Below, in pieces: positions 1-8,054 of a DNA stretch of 64,000 nt. The DNA lies in NCBI GenBank assembly GCA_963844655.1, contig CAWJPA010000010.1, positions 1-64,000 on the forward strand, given 5' to 3'. The stretch is from JASHPR01 sp963844655 (GTDB taxonomy: Bacteria > Actinomycetota > Actinomycetes > Streptosporangiales > Streptosporangiaceae). Numbering within the stretch: position 1 is the stretch's first letter; the number at the start of each line of letters is the position of its first letter. Position numbers and translations under genes: made by a program. Below the pieces are notes generated by a model. It saw only the letters and a list, made by a program, of their open reading frames with translations, was not told where the DNA came from and searched no databases.

Positions 1-330
1 TACCCGGTCCAGGTACCGGAAGGAAGCGCGGCGCAGCAGGCTGCGGCCGTGCTCGGCGGCAGCACCGTGGTGGGCGCGTTCCACCATGTGTCGGCGCCGC
101 TGCTGCTCGACCCCGAGGTCGCCGAAGTCGATATGGACGTGCTGGTGCTCGGCGACGACCGGCACGCGACCGACTTGGTCCAGGCGCTGGCCGAGCGGAT
201 CCCCGGGATACGCGGGGTATACGCGGGCCGCCTGCGCAACTGCGGCCAGGTGGAGGCGCTGACCGCCAATCTGGTCTCGGTGAACCGGCGCTACAAGGCC
301 CACGCCGGCCTGCGTGTCACCGACATCTAG
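1..330 (+). CDS. npdG: NADPH:F420 oxidoreductase, C-terminal part (5' end outside window)
   Basis: The reading frame is open from the first base and ends at a TAG. The visible 109 residues match the C-terminal half of NADPH-dependent F420 reductase, which shuttles hydride between NADPH and the deazaflavin F420 in the cytoplasm. Typical features are the GAFHHVSA segment, the DVLVLGDD segment, and the terminal NRRYKAHAGLRVT motif found at the end of actinobacterial members. The N-terminal Rossmann nucleotide-binding motif lies upstream of the window. The stop overlaps the convergent gene downstream by three to four bases. The family call is confident; the exact symbol (npdG or fno) is convention. 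Confidence 0.8.
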   Translation, partial: YPVQVPEGSAAQQAAAVLGGSTVVGAFHHVSAPLLLDPEVAEVDMDVLVLGDDRHATDLVQALAERIPGIRGVYAGRLRNCGQVEALTANLVSVNRRYKAHAGLRVTDI

Positions 331-719
331 CGGGCGGCTGGCGGTTCCTCACCCAGCGGCCGGTAACCCGAGCACAGGACCCGCATCCAGGTGATCTGCT
401 CGCCGTCGGTGTTGTAATAGGCCTGCTGCTCCACCAGGTGATCGCGGCCATCGCGGGCCACCCGCAGCCGGTAGGCGACGTGATCGCGGCCCGCCACCTC
501 GCCGGTGGCGACCGAGCACAGCTCCTTGATGTCGTCCCCGGCGCCGAACCAGCGCCCCAGGATGATGTCCTCAGCCACCTGCCCGGAGCTATCGGCCTGC
601 CAGTGCCGCCCCGGCGTCAGCGCCTGGAAGTCGATCGGATCGGCGAGCAGCGCACTGAGCGCGGCGGCGTCCTTGGCCGCGAGGGCCTGCGCGAAGCGCT
701 CACCAGCGGTACCCATCAT
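327..719 (-). CDS. NTF2/SnoaL-like small protein
   Basis: This encodes about 131 residues starting MMGTAGERF. I chose the ATG at 719 because an AAGGAG ribosome binding site sits about 7 bases upstream; a longer in-frame extension has no such site. The N-terminal helix ERFAQALAAKDAAALSALL followed by ADPIDF and later beta-strand segments fits the cone-shaped NTF2/SnoaL fold, a versatile scaffold for small isomerases, hydrolases and ligand-binding proteins. No catalytic residues can be assigned, so the substrate is unknown. It is convergent with npdG, with the stop codons overlapping. Confidence 0.65.
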   Translation of the reverse strand: MMGTAGERFAQALAAKDAAALSALLADPIDFQALTPGRHWQADSSGQVAEDIILGRWFGAGDDIKELCSVATGEVAGRDHVAYRLRVARDGRDHLVEQQAYYNTDGEQITWMRVLCSGYRPLGEEPPAAR

Positions 720-1014
720 GTCGGTCTCCTTACCGTCAACGGCCAGGCCGGTGCCGGGGTCTTCTCCCCGCACAGCTTCTGAGGATGGCGCGCGGCGGGC
801 GATCACCGCATGAGGCAACCTCCCCATCTTTCTGTCGCCGGATGTACCACGCAGCGGCCGGCAGCCGGTTACACCGGATCGCCCCGCATCAGGACCTTCC
901 GCGCAGGATCATGGTGGATTGCGCGGTTTCTGTTATCCGGCCCGGCGCGGGACGTCTCCACAGACAGGTGGACCAGCACCGCCCGGAACCGGACGAGCGT
1001 GAGGTGTCAGGCAC
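720..1014. other. Non-coding interval between divergent genes
   Basis: This interval of about 295 bases separates the NTF2-like gene (minus strand) from the sigma-hydrolase fusion (plus strand). It must carry both promoters. I could not identify a convincing -35/-10 pair. A possible ribosome binding site (GAGGTG) lies about 8 bases before the ATG at 1015. Confidence 0.4.
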
Positions 1015-2844
1015 ATGCCCCGAGGCAGCGGCCCAGGCGTGCAGACGGTCATGGCCGCTCAAGCCGGAGACGCCCGCGCGCTCGACCGCCTGCTGACCGG
1101 CTACCTGCCGCTGATCTACAACATCGTGGGCCGGGCGCTGAGCGGGCACGCCGACGTCGACGACGTGGTGCAGGAAACCATGCTGCGCGCCGTCCGCGGC
1201 GTCGGTGACCTGCGTGACCCCGCCGCGTTCCGGTCCTGGCTGGTCGCCGTGGCCATCCGCCAGATGCGCGATCACTACCGGGCCCGGCAGGCCGTGCCCG
1301 TGGCCGACCTGAACGACGACGTGGCCGATCCCGAGGCTGACTTCGTCGACCTGACCATCCTGCGCCTGGGCCTGTCGAGCCAGCGCGAGGAGACGGCGCA
1401 GGCCACCCGCTGGCTCGACCCGGGCGACCGCGAACTGCTGGCGCTGTGGTGGCTGGAAGCCGCGGGGGAGCTTGGGCGCGACGAGATCATCGCGGCGCTC
1501 GGCCTGCCGCCCGGGCACGCCGCGGTGCGGATCGCCCGGATGAAGGAGCAGCTCACCACCGCGCGGGTGGTGGTGCGGGCGCTGCGGGCCGAGCCGCCGT
1601 GTGCCGACCTGGCGATGGCCATCGCGGGCTGGGACGGTGCGCCAGGGGCGCTGTGGCGCAAGCGCATCGCCCGCCACATCCGCGACTGCCGGCACTGCGG
1701 CGTCCAGCAGTCCGGCCTGATCCCCGCCGAGCGGCTGCTGGCCGGGCTGCCGCTCGTCCCGCTGCGGGCCCCGGCCGTGACCGCCCCGCTCCGGCCGGCG
1801 GGCGGCCACCGGGCAGCGGCCAGGCCGCGCCCTGGACACCTCCTGGCCAAGGCCGGCGGGCCTGTGCAGCTGAAGTTCGCGGCGGCCGCGGTGGTGGCCT
1901 GCTGTGCCGTGGCCGGCGGCGCCGTCGCTGTCCACCTGCATCACACCCGGCCGGTGGCCGCGGCCGCACCGGCCGCTCACCCCGCTCAGGCTGTGGCCCG
2001 GCCATCGGCGCGGCCGGTGCCCAGCGCCACCCCGTCCCCGGCCTCGCCGGCCGGCACGCCCTCACCCACCCCGGCGCCGGTGGCCGCGGCCCCCGCGGTG
2101 ACCACTGCGAAGAAGGGCGTCGGTGCGTGGTCGTTCGGCGGAGCCACCCAGGCCCTCGCCGAGTCGGGCGCCAGCTGGTACTACACCTGGTCGGCCGCGC
2201 CCGGCGTCGCCGGGCCGGCCGGGGTGCAGTTCGTGCCCATGATCTGGGGCAGCGCGGACGTGACCGCGAGCACGCTCAGCCAGGTTAAGCAGGAGGGCCC
2301 CGACCTGCTCGGCTTCAACGAGCCGGACATGAGCGGCCAGTCGGACTTGACCCCGGTGCAGGCCCTCAGCCTGTGGCCGCAGCTGATGGCGACCGGTCTG
2401 CAGCTGGGCAGCCCGGCGGTGGCCGACAACGCGGCCACCCCAGGAAGCTGGCTGGACCAGTTCATGTCCGGCGCCGCGGCCCGGGGCTACCGGGTCAACT
2501 TCATCACGCTGCACTGGTACGGCGCCGACTTTGACACCGCCGCGGCCGTCAGTCAGCTGGAGAGCTACCTGGAGGCGGTGCACGCGCGCTACCACCTGCC
2601 GATCTGGCTGACCGAGTTCGCCCTGGCCAACTTCGGCGGCTCCCCGTCCACCCCGAGCCCGCAGCAGCAGGCCGCGTTCGTCACGGCCGCGACCGCCATG
2701 CTCCAGGGCCTCAACTACGTGCAGCGCTACGCCTGGTTCGGGCTGCAGGCCACGTCCTCGGACGGCAGCATGGGCCTGTTCAGCACCGGCCCGGTCGCCA
2801 CTCCCGCGGGCCGCGCGTTCGAGGCAGCGGGCCCGGCAGGCTGA
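1015..2844 (+). CDS. ECF sigma factor fused to zinc anti-sigma motif, TM helix and GH128-like glycoside hydrolase
   Basis: One continuous frame of 609 residues carries at least five modules. Residues about 15-92 look like sigma-70 region 2 (LIYNIVGRAL, DVDDVVQETMLRAV, FRSWL). Residues about 130-190 look like region 4. H221, C225 and C228 form the Hx3Cx2C zinc motif of ZAS anti-sigma domains. A hydrophobic helix at about 285-305 is followed by a Pro/Ala/Ser-rich linker to about 362. Residues about 365-605 resemble an Asl1/GH128-type catalytic domain, with LGFNEPDMS (E436) and WLTEFA (E534) as probable acid/base and nucleophile. The layout suggests a membrane-tethered sigma factor with an external glucan-sensing or glucan-cleaving domain. 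ECF groups with C-terminal extensions are known in actinobacteria; this combination is inferred from the sequence. The 3' end overlaps the convergent GNAT gene by 118 bases. Confidence 0.8.
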   Translation: MPRGSGPGVQTVMAAQAGDARALDRLLTGYLPLIYNIVGRALSGHADVDDVVQETMLRAVRGVGDLRDPAAFRSWLVAVAIRQMRDHYRARQAVPVADLNDDVADPEADFVDLTILRLGLSSQREETAQATRWLDPGDRELLALWWLEAAGELGRDEIIAALGLPPGHAAVRIARMKEQLTTARVVVRALRAEPPCADLAMAIAGWDGAPGALWRKRIARHIRDCRHCGVQQSGLIPAERLLAGLPLVPLRAPAVTAPLRPAGGHRAAARPRPGHLLAKAGGPVQLKFAAAAVVACCAVAGGAVAVHLHHTRPVAAAAPAAHPAQAVARPSARPVPSATPSPASPAGTPSPTPAPVAAAPAVTTAKKGVGAWSFGGATQALAESGASWYYTWSAAPGVAGPAGVQFVPMIWGSADVTASTLSQVKQEGPDLLGFNEPDMSGQSDLTPVQALSLWPQLMATGLQLGSPAVADNAATPGSWLDQFMSGAAARGYRVNFITLHWYGADFDTAAAVSQLESYLEAVHARYHLPIWLTEFALANFGGSPSTPSPQQQAAFVTAATAMLQGLNYVQRYAWFGLQATSSDGSMGLFSTGPVATPAGRAFEAAGPAG

Positions 2845-3320
2845 TCAATCCAGTACCGGCACTCACCCTCGAGGATGTTGTCAAGTACTCCGCCGTTGGC
2901 CTCGATGACCCGCCGGGAGGCCAGGTTCGGCTCGGCGCAGGTGAGCAGGAGGCGGGTGAGGCCGAGGCTGTCCCGGCTAAAGCCGATCGCTCCCGCGAGC
3001 ATCGCCGTGGCGTGGCCCTGGCGCCGGTGCCGCGGGGTGACGTGATACCCGATGTGTCCGCCGTGCCTGGTGAGCTCCGGGGTCAGCCGATGCCGGACGA
3101 TGACGGTGCCCAGATAGGTGCGGCCGCTGAGGTACCACAGCGTGGATATCGGGACACCCCAGTACTCCTCCTCATCGAGGACGCCCCGGACGTAGCCGTC
3201 GAAATCCGCCGCCACCTCGTCCACGGGAAAGTCCGGCAGCCAGCCCTCATCACGAAGATCGCGGGCGGCTTCGATGAACGAATCGCGGACCAGCGGGGTC
3301 GGCTCGGCCAGATGGGGCAT
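2727..3320 (-). CDS. GNAT family N-acetyltransferase
   Basis: The 197-residue product has the RimJ/RimL-like GNAT layout: a substrate loop (STLWYL), a beta strand entering GHIGYHVTPRHRRQGHAT, which is the acetyl-CoA pyrophosphate loop (RxxGxA-type), and the AEPNLASRRVIEANGG motif seen in this subfamily. It should transfer an acetyl group from acetyl-CoA to an amine, but the acceptor is unknown. The last about 38 residues after RYWID are Pro/Ala-rich and lie antisense to the end of the sigma-hydrolase gene; most homologues stop near that point, so an ancestral stop may have been lost. The 5' end lies inside the out-of-frame tail of the truncated GtrA/GT2 gene. Confidence 0.75.
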   Translation of the reverse strand: MPHLAEPTPLVRDSFIEAARDLRDEGWLPDFPVDEVAADFDGYVRGVLDEEEYWGVPISTLWYLSGRTYLGTVIVRHRLTPELTRHGGHIGYHVTPRHRRQGHATAMLAGAIGFSRDSLGLTRLLLTCAEPNLASRRVIEANGGVLDNILEGECRYWIDQPAGPAASNARPAGVATGPVLNRPMLPSEDVACSPNQA

Positions 3321-4117
3321 GATCGAGAGACTAACGAGGTCAGCTCGGCCTCGGTGGCCAGGGCATGGCCGTAGAGCACGGCGTGGGCCAGCTGCTCCGC
3401 GGTCTCGAACGTGTCGTCCCTGGTGCTGCCGTCATCCACGATCGTGACCGTGAACGGGCAGTCCAGCCGCTGGAAGTAGCCGACCGTCCTGGGCACGATC
3501 GTCCGCAGATTGGCCGCCTCGTTAAAGGCGGGCAGGAAGAACGCGACGCCGTCCTCGCGGACCCGCGTGCGGATCTCGTGCAGGGCCGGGCGGTGCTCGG
3601 CGTCGGCTCCCTGGCCGGCCGGGACCGGGCCGCGCCGGAACGTGATGAGGTTGTTGGCGGTGAACGTCACGGCCGCGCCGGTCACGATGCCCAGCAGCGA
3701 CGCCGCGACGATCCAGACGCCGTGGTGCGTGGCGGTCGCGAAGATCAGCTCGTTGGCCACCAGGGCGGCGACGGCGATCGTGTTGAACGCGGCCCAGCGC
3801 GCGGCCCAGGTCAGCATCCTGGCCCGGGGGTCCGCCGAAGGGCGCAGCTCGCGGTCCCGCCAGGTCAGGCGCGCGCTGAGCACGAAGTTGAGCTGGGCCG
3901 ACAGCGCGAAGCCGATCCCGTTCGCGATGACTTGGTTCAGGCCGAGGTGCGCGAGGCCGACCAGGATGGCCAGCTGGAGCAGCGTGCAGGAGACGGCGAC
4001 CGTGCCGAACCGGACGAGGCGCAGGTCCCACAGCCGGCCGGCGTGGGGCGGCCATGGTGCGGCGGGCCGCTCCGGCTCCGCCGCCGTCGACGGCAGGCGC
4101 GATTGCTGATCCGTCAC
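3083..4117 (-). CDS. GtrA-like membrane protein fused to a truncated GT2 glycosyltransferase
   Basis: The start chosen is GTG at 4117 (VTDQQS), which has a GGGGGAG ribosome binding site just upstream. Residues about 28-155 form a GtrA-type unit with four hydrophobic helices (FGTVAVSCTLLQLAILVGL and the later AVTFTANNLITFRRG). The frame then enters a family 2 glycosyltransferase start (VAFFLPAFNEAANLRTIV, VTIVDDGSTRDDT). After about 45 GT2 residues the homology ends, and the frame continues as unrelated sequence that reads out of frame through the GNAT gene until 3083. GtrA proteins flip polyprenyl-linked sugars; GT2 enzymes load them. The usual actinobacterial order is GT2 then GtrA, so this reversed, cut-off arrangement looks like a deletion product. 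The GT2 part lacks its catalytic half and is probably dead. Confidence 0.55.
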   Translation of the reverse strand: MTDQQSRLPSTAAEPERPAAPWPPHAGRLWDLRLVRFGTVAVSCTLLQLAILVGLAHLGLNQVIANGIGFALSAQLNFVLSARLTWRDRELRPSADPRARMLTWAARWAAFNTIAVAALVANELIFATATHHGVWIVAASLLGIVTGAAVTFTANNLITFRRGPVPAGQGADAEHRPALHEIRTRVREDGVAFFLPAFNEAANLRTIVPRTVGYFQRLDCPFTVTIVDDGSTRDDTFETAEQLAHAVLYGHALATEAELTSLVSRSCPIWPSRPRWSAIRSSKPPAIFVMRAGCRTFPWTRWRRISTATSGASSMRRSTGVSRYPRCGTSAAAPIWAPSSSGIG

Positions 4118-4302
4118 CTGTGGACTCCCCCCGAATGGAACGGCGGCCGCCCCCTCGGCGGTCGCCGTCAACAACAGGCTGCGGTAGATCGGCTCACCGC
4201 AGGACCGGCAGGGGGAGCCGGTCTACACCGGGCGATCTAGCCCAGCCGGGCGGGTGCGCATGGTCATAACGGGGGAGTCAGGGCGGGCCGCTGTATGGTC
4301 GC

Positions 4303-5361
4303 GTGGTGACCTCACGAGGACGCAAGGTAGCCGCCTCCGCGGCCGGTGCCGTAGGGCTGCCGTCGCACGCGGTCAGCCCGCTGCGCGCGGTGGCCAGCCG
4401 GCTTTTCTTCGCTCTCGGCCTGCTGGTGCTGTGCTCGCTTATCGTCTACCTGGGACGGGACGGCTACCGGGACAACGCGCACCCCGGGCAGCCGCTGTCC
4501 CTGCTCGCCTCGGTGTACTACGCGACCATCACCCTGTCGACGACCGGATTTGGCGACATCGTCCCGGTGACCGCCACGGCGCGGCTGGTGAACATCGTGG
4601 TGATCTTCCCGATCCGGCTGATCTTCCTGGTGATCCTGGTCGGCACGACGCTCGCGGTGCTGACCGAACGAACCAGGACAGACTGGCGCATTGCCCAATG
4701 GAGGTCGAAGGTGACTGGTCACACGGTCGTGGTCGGGTACGGAACAAAGGGCAGGAGCGCGATCGCGGCGCTGCGCGAGTCCGGGATACCCGGCGCCTCG
4801 ATCGTGGTGATCGACACCGCCGCCGAGGCCGTGGCCGAGGCGAACGCCGCCGGGCTGGTCACGGTGACCGGTGACGGCGCCCGGCGGGACGTGCTGGCCC
4901 AGGCCGAAGCGGCCCGTGCCGCGCAGGTGATCATCGCCGTGCACCGGGACGACGCTGCGGTCCTGATCGCGCTCACGGCCCGTGAGCTGAGCCCCGGCGC
5001 GGTGATAGTCGCGGCGGTCCGGGACCGGGAGAACGAGGGCCTGCTCAGGCAGAGCGGCGCCAGCCAGGTCGTGGTGTCCTCGGACGCCGCGGGGCGGCTG
5101 CTCGGGCTGGCCACGATCCGGCCGTCGGCCGCCCGGGTCATCGCCGATTTGCTGGACAGCGGCTGCGGGCTGGACCTGGACGAGAGGCCAGTGGCCGAGG
5201 CCGAGGTGGGCCGCCCGGCCCGTGAGGCAGCGGGGGCGGTCATCGCCGTGCACCGCGGCGGCCGGCTGCTGGCCGCCGACGACCCGGAGGCTGCGCGGCT
5301 GCAGGCCGGTGACCACCTGATCCTGCTCGCGACCGCACCATCCAGCGGAGCTCAGCGGTAG
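4303..5361 (+). CDS. Two-TM potassium channel with RCK (TrkA-N/TrkA-C) domains
   Basis: The 352-residue product has a first membrane helix (LFFALGLLVLCSLIVYL), a pore loop with the selectivity filter TTGFGD (residues 80-85), and a second helix (VVIFPIRLIFLVILVGTTLAVL). A cytoplasmic TrkA-N Rossmann domain begins at HTVVVGYGTKGRS and is followed by a TrkA-C domain near the C terminus. This is the layout of MthK-like ligand-gated K+ channels. The start is GTG 4303 or the next GTG at 4306; no strong ribosome binding site separates them. Its last ten bases overlap the convergent panB gene. Confidence 0.85.
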   Translation: MVTSRGRKVAASAAGAVGLPSHAVSPLRAVASRLFFALGLLVLCSLIVYLGRDGYRDNAHPGQPLSLLASVYYATITLSTTGFGDIVPVTATARLVNIVVIFPIRLIFLVILVGTTLAVLTERTRTDWRIAQWRSKVTGHTVVVGYGTKGRSAIAALRESGIPGASIVVIDTAAEAVAEANAAGLVTVTGDGARRDVLAQAEAARAAQVIIAVHRDDAAVLIALTARELSPGAVIVAAVRDRENEGLLRQSGASQVVVSSDAAGRLLGLATIRPSAARVIADLLDSGCGLDLDERPVAEAEVGRPAREAAGAVIAVHRGGRLLAADDPEAARLQAGDHLILLATAPSSGAQR

Positions 5362-6260
5362 GAGTGATCCCCGTCCGGGAACCCGCCCGAGACGACGTCC
5401 TCGGCGAAGGACTGCGCGGCCTGCCGGAGCACCCCGCCGACCTCCGCGTACCGCTTCACGAACTTCGCGGTGTGCGGCGACAGCCCGGCCATGTCCTGCC
5501 AGACCAGCACCTGCGCGTCGCAGTCCGGGCCGGCGCCGATGCCGATCGTCGGGATGGCCAGGCTGGCGGTGACCCGCGAGGCCAGGTCGGCGGGCACCGC
5601 CTCGAGCACCACCGAGAACGCGCCGGCCGCCTGCAGCGCCTTGGCGTCGTGCAGCAGCCGCTCGCCGTCCTCGCCGCGGCCCTGCACCCGGTAGCCGCCG
5701 AACGCGTTCACCGACTGCGGCGTCAGGCCCAGGTGGGCCATGACCGGGATCCCGGCCGCCACCAGGTCCTCGACCTGCCGGAGCACCCGGTGGCCGCCCT
5801 CCAGCTTGACCGCGTGCGCCCCGGCTTCCTTCAGGAACCTGGTCGCCGCGGCCAGCGCCGCCTCGGGCGAGCCCTGGTAGGAGCCGAACGGCAGGTCGGC
5901 GACCACCATCGCCCGGCTGGTGCCGCGGACCACGGCCGCGGTGAGCGGGAGCAGGTCATCGACGGTCACCGGGATCGTGGTGTCGTGGCCGTAGACGACC
6001 ATCCCGGCCGAGTCCCCGACCAGCAGCACCGGGATCCCGGCGTCGTCGAAGACCCGCGCGGTCAGCGCGTCATAGGCGGTGAGCATGGGCCATTTCTCGC
6101 CGCGCGCCTTGGCGGCGGCGATGTCGCGTACGGTCACCCGCCGCGGCGTGCGGCCTCCGTACAGCGGCTCTGGGGCCGTGGCCCGTGGTTCAGTGGTCCG
6201 AGCTTCAGTGGTCCGCGGGCTGGTCGCGGCCACGCCTGAGTCACCTGCGGGCGCAGTCAT
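5352..6260 (-). CDS. panB: 3-methyl-2-oxobutanoate hydroxymethyltransferase
   Basis: PanB transfers a hydroxymethyl group from methylene-tetrahydrofolate to 2-oxoisovalerate, giving ketopantoate in the pantothenate/CoA pathway. The 302-residue product carries the family landmarks: RVTVRDIAAAKARGEKWPMLTAYD near the start of the barrel, LLVGDSAGMVVYG with the metal-binding aspartate, AVKLEGG, MAHLGLTPQSVN and IGIGAGPDCDAQVLV. The ATG at 6260 has a GGAGG ribosome binding site six bases upstream, which decides the start over an upstream in-frame ATG. About 45 Ala/Thr/Glu-rich residues precede the conserved core. No panC or panD is adjacent. Confidence 0.93.
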   Translation of the reverse strand: MTAPAGDSGVAATSPRTTEARTTEPRATAPEPLYGGRTPRRVTVRDIAAAKARGEKWPMLTAYDALTARVFDDAGIPVLLVGDSAGMVVYGHDTTIPVTVDDLLPLTAAVVRGTSRAMVVADLPFGSYQGSPEAALAAATRFLKEAGAHAVKLEGGHRVLRQVEDLVAAGIPVMAHLGLTPQSVNAFGGYRVQGRGEDGERLLHDAKALQAAGAFSVVLEAVPADLASRVTASLAIPTIGIGAGPDCDAQVLVWQDMAGLSPHTAKFVKRYAEVGGVLRQAAQSFAEDVVSGGFPDGDHSYR

Positions 6261-6364
6261 GAGGGACCTCCATGCCTCGAGGCGCACGTGCGGCGTCCCC
6301 GGACACCTCGATCATGCCATGGGCCGGACCCGGATTCACCTGCCCGAAGGCCGGAAATATTTTT

Positions 6365-6387
6365 CGATACGGATCCGTTCCGTATCG
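6365..6387. promoter_or_regulatory. TetR-type operator upstream of the efflux operon
   Basis: A perfect inverted repeat CGATACGG/CCGTATCG with a 7-base spacer sits about 70 bases before the exporter start. Inside it is a second palindrome, ACGGATCCGT. Layered GATACGG-type palindromes of this size are typical TetR-family binding sites. The obvious ligand is the TetR regulator at 8047, which would repress its own operon. The local sequence is also unusually AT-rich for this genome (AAATATTTTT just upstream), as expected for a promoter. Confidence 0.75.
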
Positions 6388-6455
6388 TTAGTACGCTAGC
6401 CCCGGCGGCCAGGACTCAGCCGCCCCGGGCCCCACAGCTTCCCAGGTAAGGGCAC

Positions 6456-8054
6456 ATGGATTCACAGACCATTCAGCGGCGCCGATGGGTGATCCTCAGC
6501 GTCCTCATCATCAGCCTGATCGCGATCGTCCTGGACAACACGGTCCTGAACATCGCCCTGAAGACGATTGCCGAGCCCCGGGCCGGGCTCGGCGCCAGCC
6601 AGAGCGAGCTCGAATGGGCGATCAACTCCTACACCCTGGTGTTCGCCGGGCTGCTGTTCACGTTCGGCGTGATCGGTGACCGGATCGGCCGCCGGCGGAT
6701 GCTGATGATTGGCATGGCCATGTTCGGCCTGGCTTCGCTGCTTTCCTCGTATGCGCAGACCCCCGATCAGCTCATCTGGGCCCGGGCGCTGATGGGGCTC
6801 GGCGGCGCCGCGGTCATGCCGCAGACCCTCTCCATCATCACGAACGTGTTCGAGCCGCACGAGCGGGCGCGGGCCATCGGCATCTGGGCCGCCGCCGTCG
6901 GCATGGCCATCGCCATCGGCCCGATCGTGGGCGGCCTGCTGCTCGACCACTTCTGGTGGGGCTCGGTCTTCCTGATCAACGTGCCGGTCACCGCGGTGGG
7001 CGTGGCCGCGATCATCCTGTTCGTGCCCGAGTCCAAGAGCCCGTCCCCGGGCCGGATCGACTACCTGGGCGTGCTGCTGTCCATCGCCGGCCTGGTGCTG
7101 GTCGTGTACGGGATCATCCAGGGCGGCGACACCGGCTCCTGGCTGCGTGGTGACGTGCTCGGGCCGGTCGTCGGCGGGCTGGCGGTCCTCACGGTCTTCG
7201 GGTGGCACGAGGCGCGAACCGCGCACCCGAGCCTGGACGTCCGGCTGTTCCGCGACCCCCGGCTGTCCTCCGCCACCGCCGCGATAGCGCTGGTGTTCTT
7301 CGCGATGGCGGGCGTGTACTTCTTCATCAGCTTCTACCTGCAGAACGTCCGCGGCTTCAGCCCGCTGCACGCCGGCCTGCTGACCATCCCGATCGCCGCA
7401 GGCCAGCTGCTGGCCTCGCCGCGCAGCGCCGCACTCGTGCGGCGGTTCGGCGCCCGGGCCGTCAGCTCGGCCTCGCTGCTGCTGATGGCGTTCGCGATGG
7501 CCGGCTACCACCTGCTGGGCACCACCACGCCCATCTGGGTGCTCGAGGCGGCGTTCTTCGTCCAGGCCGTGGCCATGGGCACGATCATGCCGCTGGCCAC
7601 AGAAGCGGTGATGTCGGTGGTGCCGCGGGAGCGTGGCGGAGCCGGTTCGGCGATCACGAACACCTCCCGGCAGGTGGCGGTCGCCCTGGGCGTGGCCGTG
7701 CTCGGGTCGGTGCTCGCCCAGGTTTACCGGGGCCAGCTGTCGCCTCACCTGGCCGGGCTGCCGGCAGGCACCAGGAACGCGGCCACCCAGTCGATCGCCG
7801 CGACCCAGGCCATCGCGCAGCGGCTCGGGCCGGCCGGCTCGCACCTGCTGACCGCGGCCAACGACTCGTTCGTGCAGGCCATGCACGTGACCTCGCTGAT
7901 CTCCATGATCATCGCGATACTTGGCGCGATCGTCATGGCGGTCTGGATGCCAGGCCGCCGCCCGGTGTCTGCGGCAGACGCGGTGTCTGCGGCAGACGCG
8001 GTGCCTGCCGCAGACGCGGTGCCCGCTGCGGGCGAGGTGCTCATCGATGGCTGA
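6456..8054 (+). CDS. DHA2-family (EmrB/QacA-type) multidrug MFS exporter
   Basis: The 532-residue product has about 14 hydrophobic segments and the DHA2 signatures: LDNTVLNIAL in TM1, the motif A loop GDRIGRRRMLMIG, RALMGLGGAAVMPQTLSII in TM4, and GIWAAAVGMAIAIGPIVGGLLLDHF (motif C region) in TM5. It should export hydrophobic drugs in exchange for protons at the cytoplasmic membrane. The start ATG has an AGGTAAGG-like ribosome binding site. The gene ends in a low-complexity tail made of repeated VSAADA units. The stop overlaps the TetR start by eight bases, so the two are probably translationally coupled. Confidence 0.9.
   Translation: MDSQTIQRRRWVILSVLIISLIAIVLDNTVLNIALKTIAEPRAGLGASQSELEWAINSYTLVFAGLLFTFGVIGDRIGRRRMLMIGMAMFGLASLLSSYAQTPDQLIWARALMGLGGAAVMPQTLSIITNVFEPHERARAIGIWAAAVGMAIAIGPIVGGLLLDHFWWGSVFLINVPVTAVGVAAIILFVPESKSPSPGRIDYLGVLLSIAGLVLVVYGIIQGGDTGSWLRGDVLGPVVGGLAVLTVFGWHEARTAHPSLDVRLFRDPRLSSATAAIALVFFAMAGVYFFISFYLQNVRGFSPLHAGLLTIPIAAGQLLASPRSAALVRRFGARAVSSASLLLMAFAMAGYHLLGTTTPIWVLEAAFFVQAVAMGTIMPLATEAVMSVVPRERGGAGSAITNTSRQVAVALGVAVLGSVLAQVYRGQLSPHLAGLPAGTRNAATQSIAATQAIAQRLGPAGSHLLTAANDSFVQAMHVTSLISMIIAILGAIVMAVWMPGRRPVSAADAVSAADAVPAADAVPAAGEVLIDG
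7965..8036 (+). repeat. 18-bp tandem repeat, four copies, within exporter C-terminus
   Basis: Four consecutive 18-base units encode VSAADA, VSAADA, VPAADA and VPAAGE. The first two copies are identical at the DNA level and the last two have diverged. The repeat lies in the cytoplasmic tail after the last membrane helix, so copy number changes should be tolerated. It ends two codons before the stop region shared with tetR. Confidence 0.85.

Noticed and set aside
889..1980. 363-codon minus-strand frame over the sigma factor part
   Set aside because: It is an antisense shadow with Arg/Gly/Pro-rich sequence; the plus strand has clear sigma and zinc motifs.
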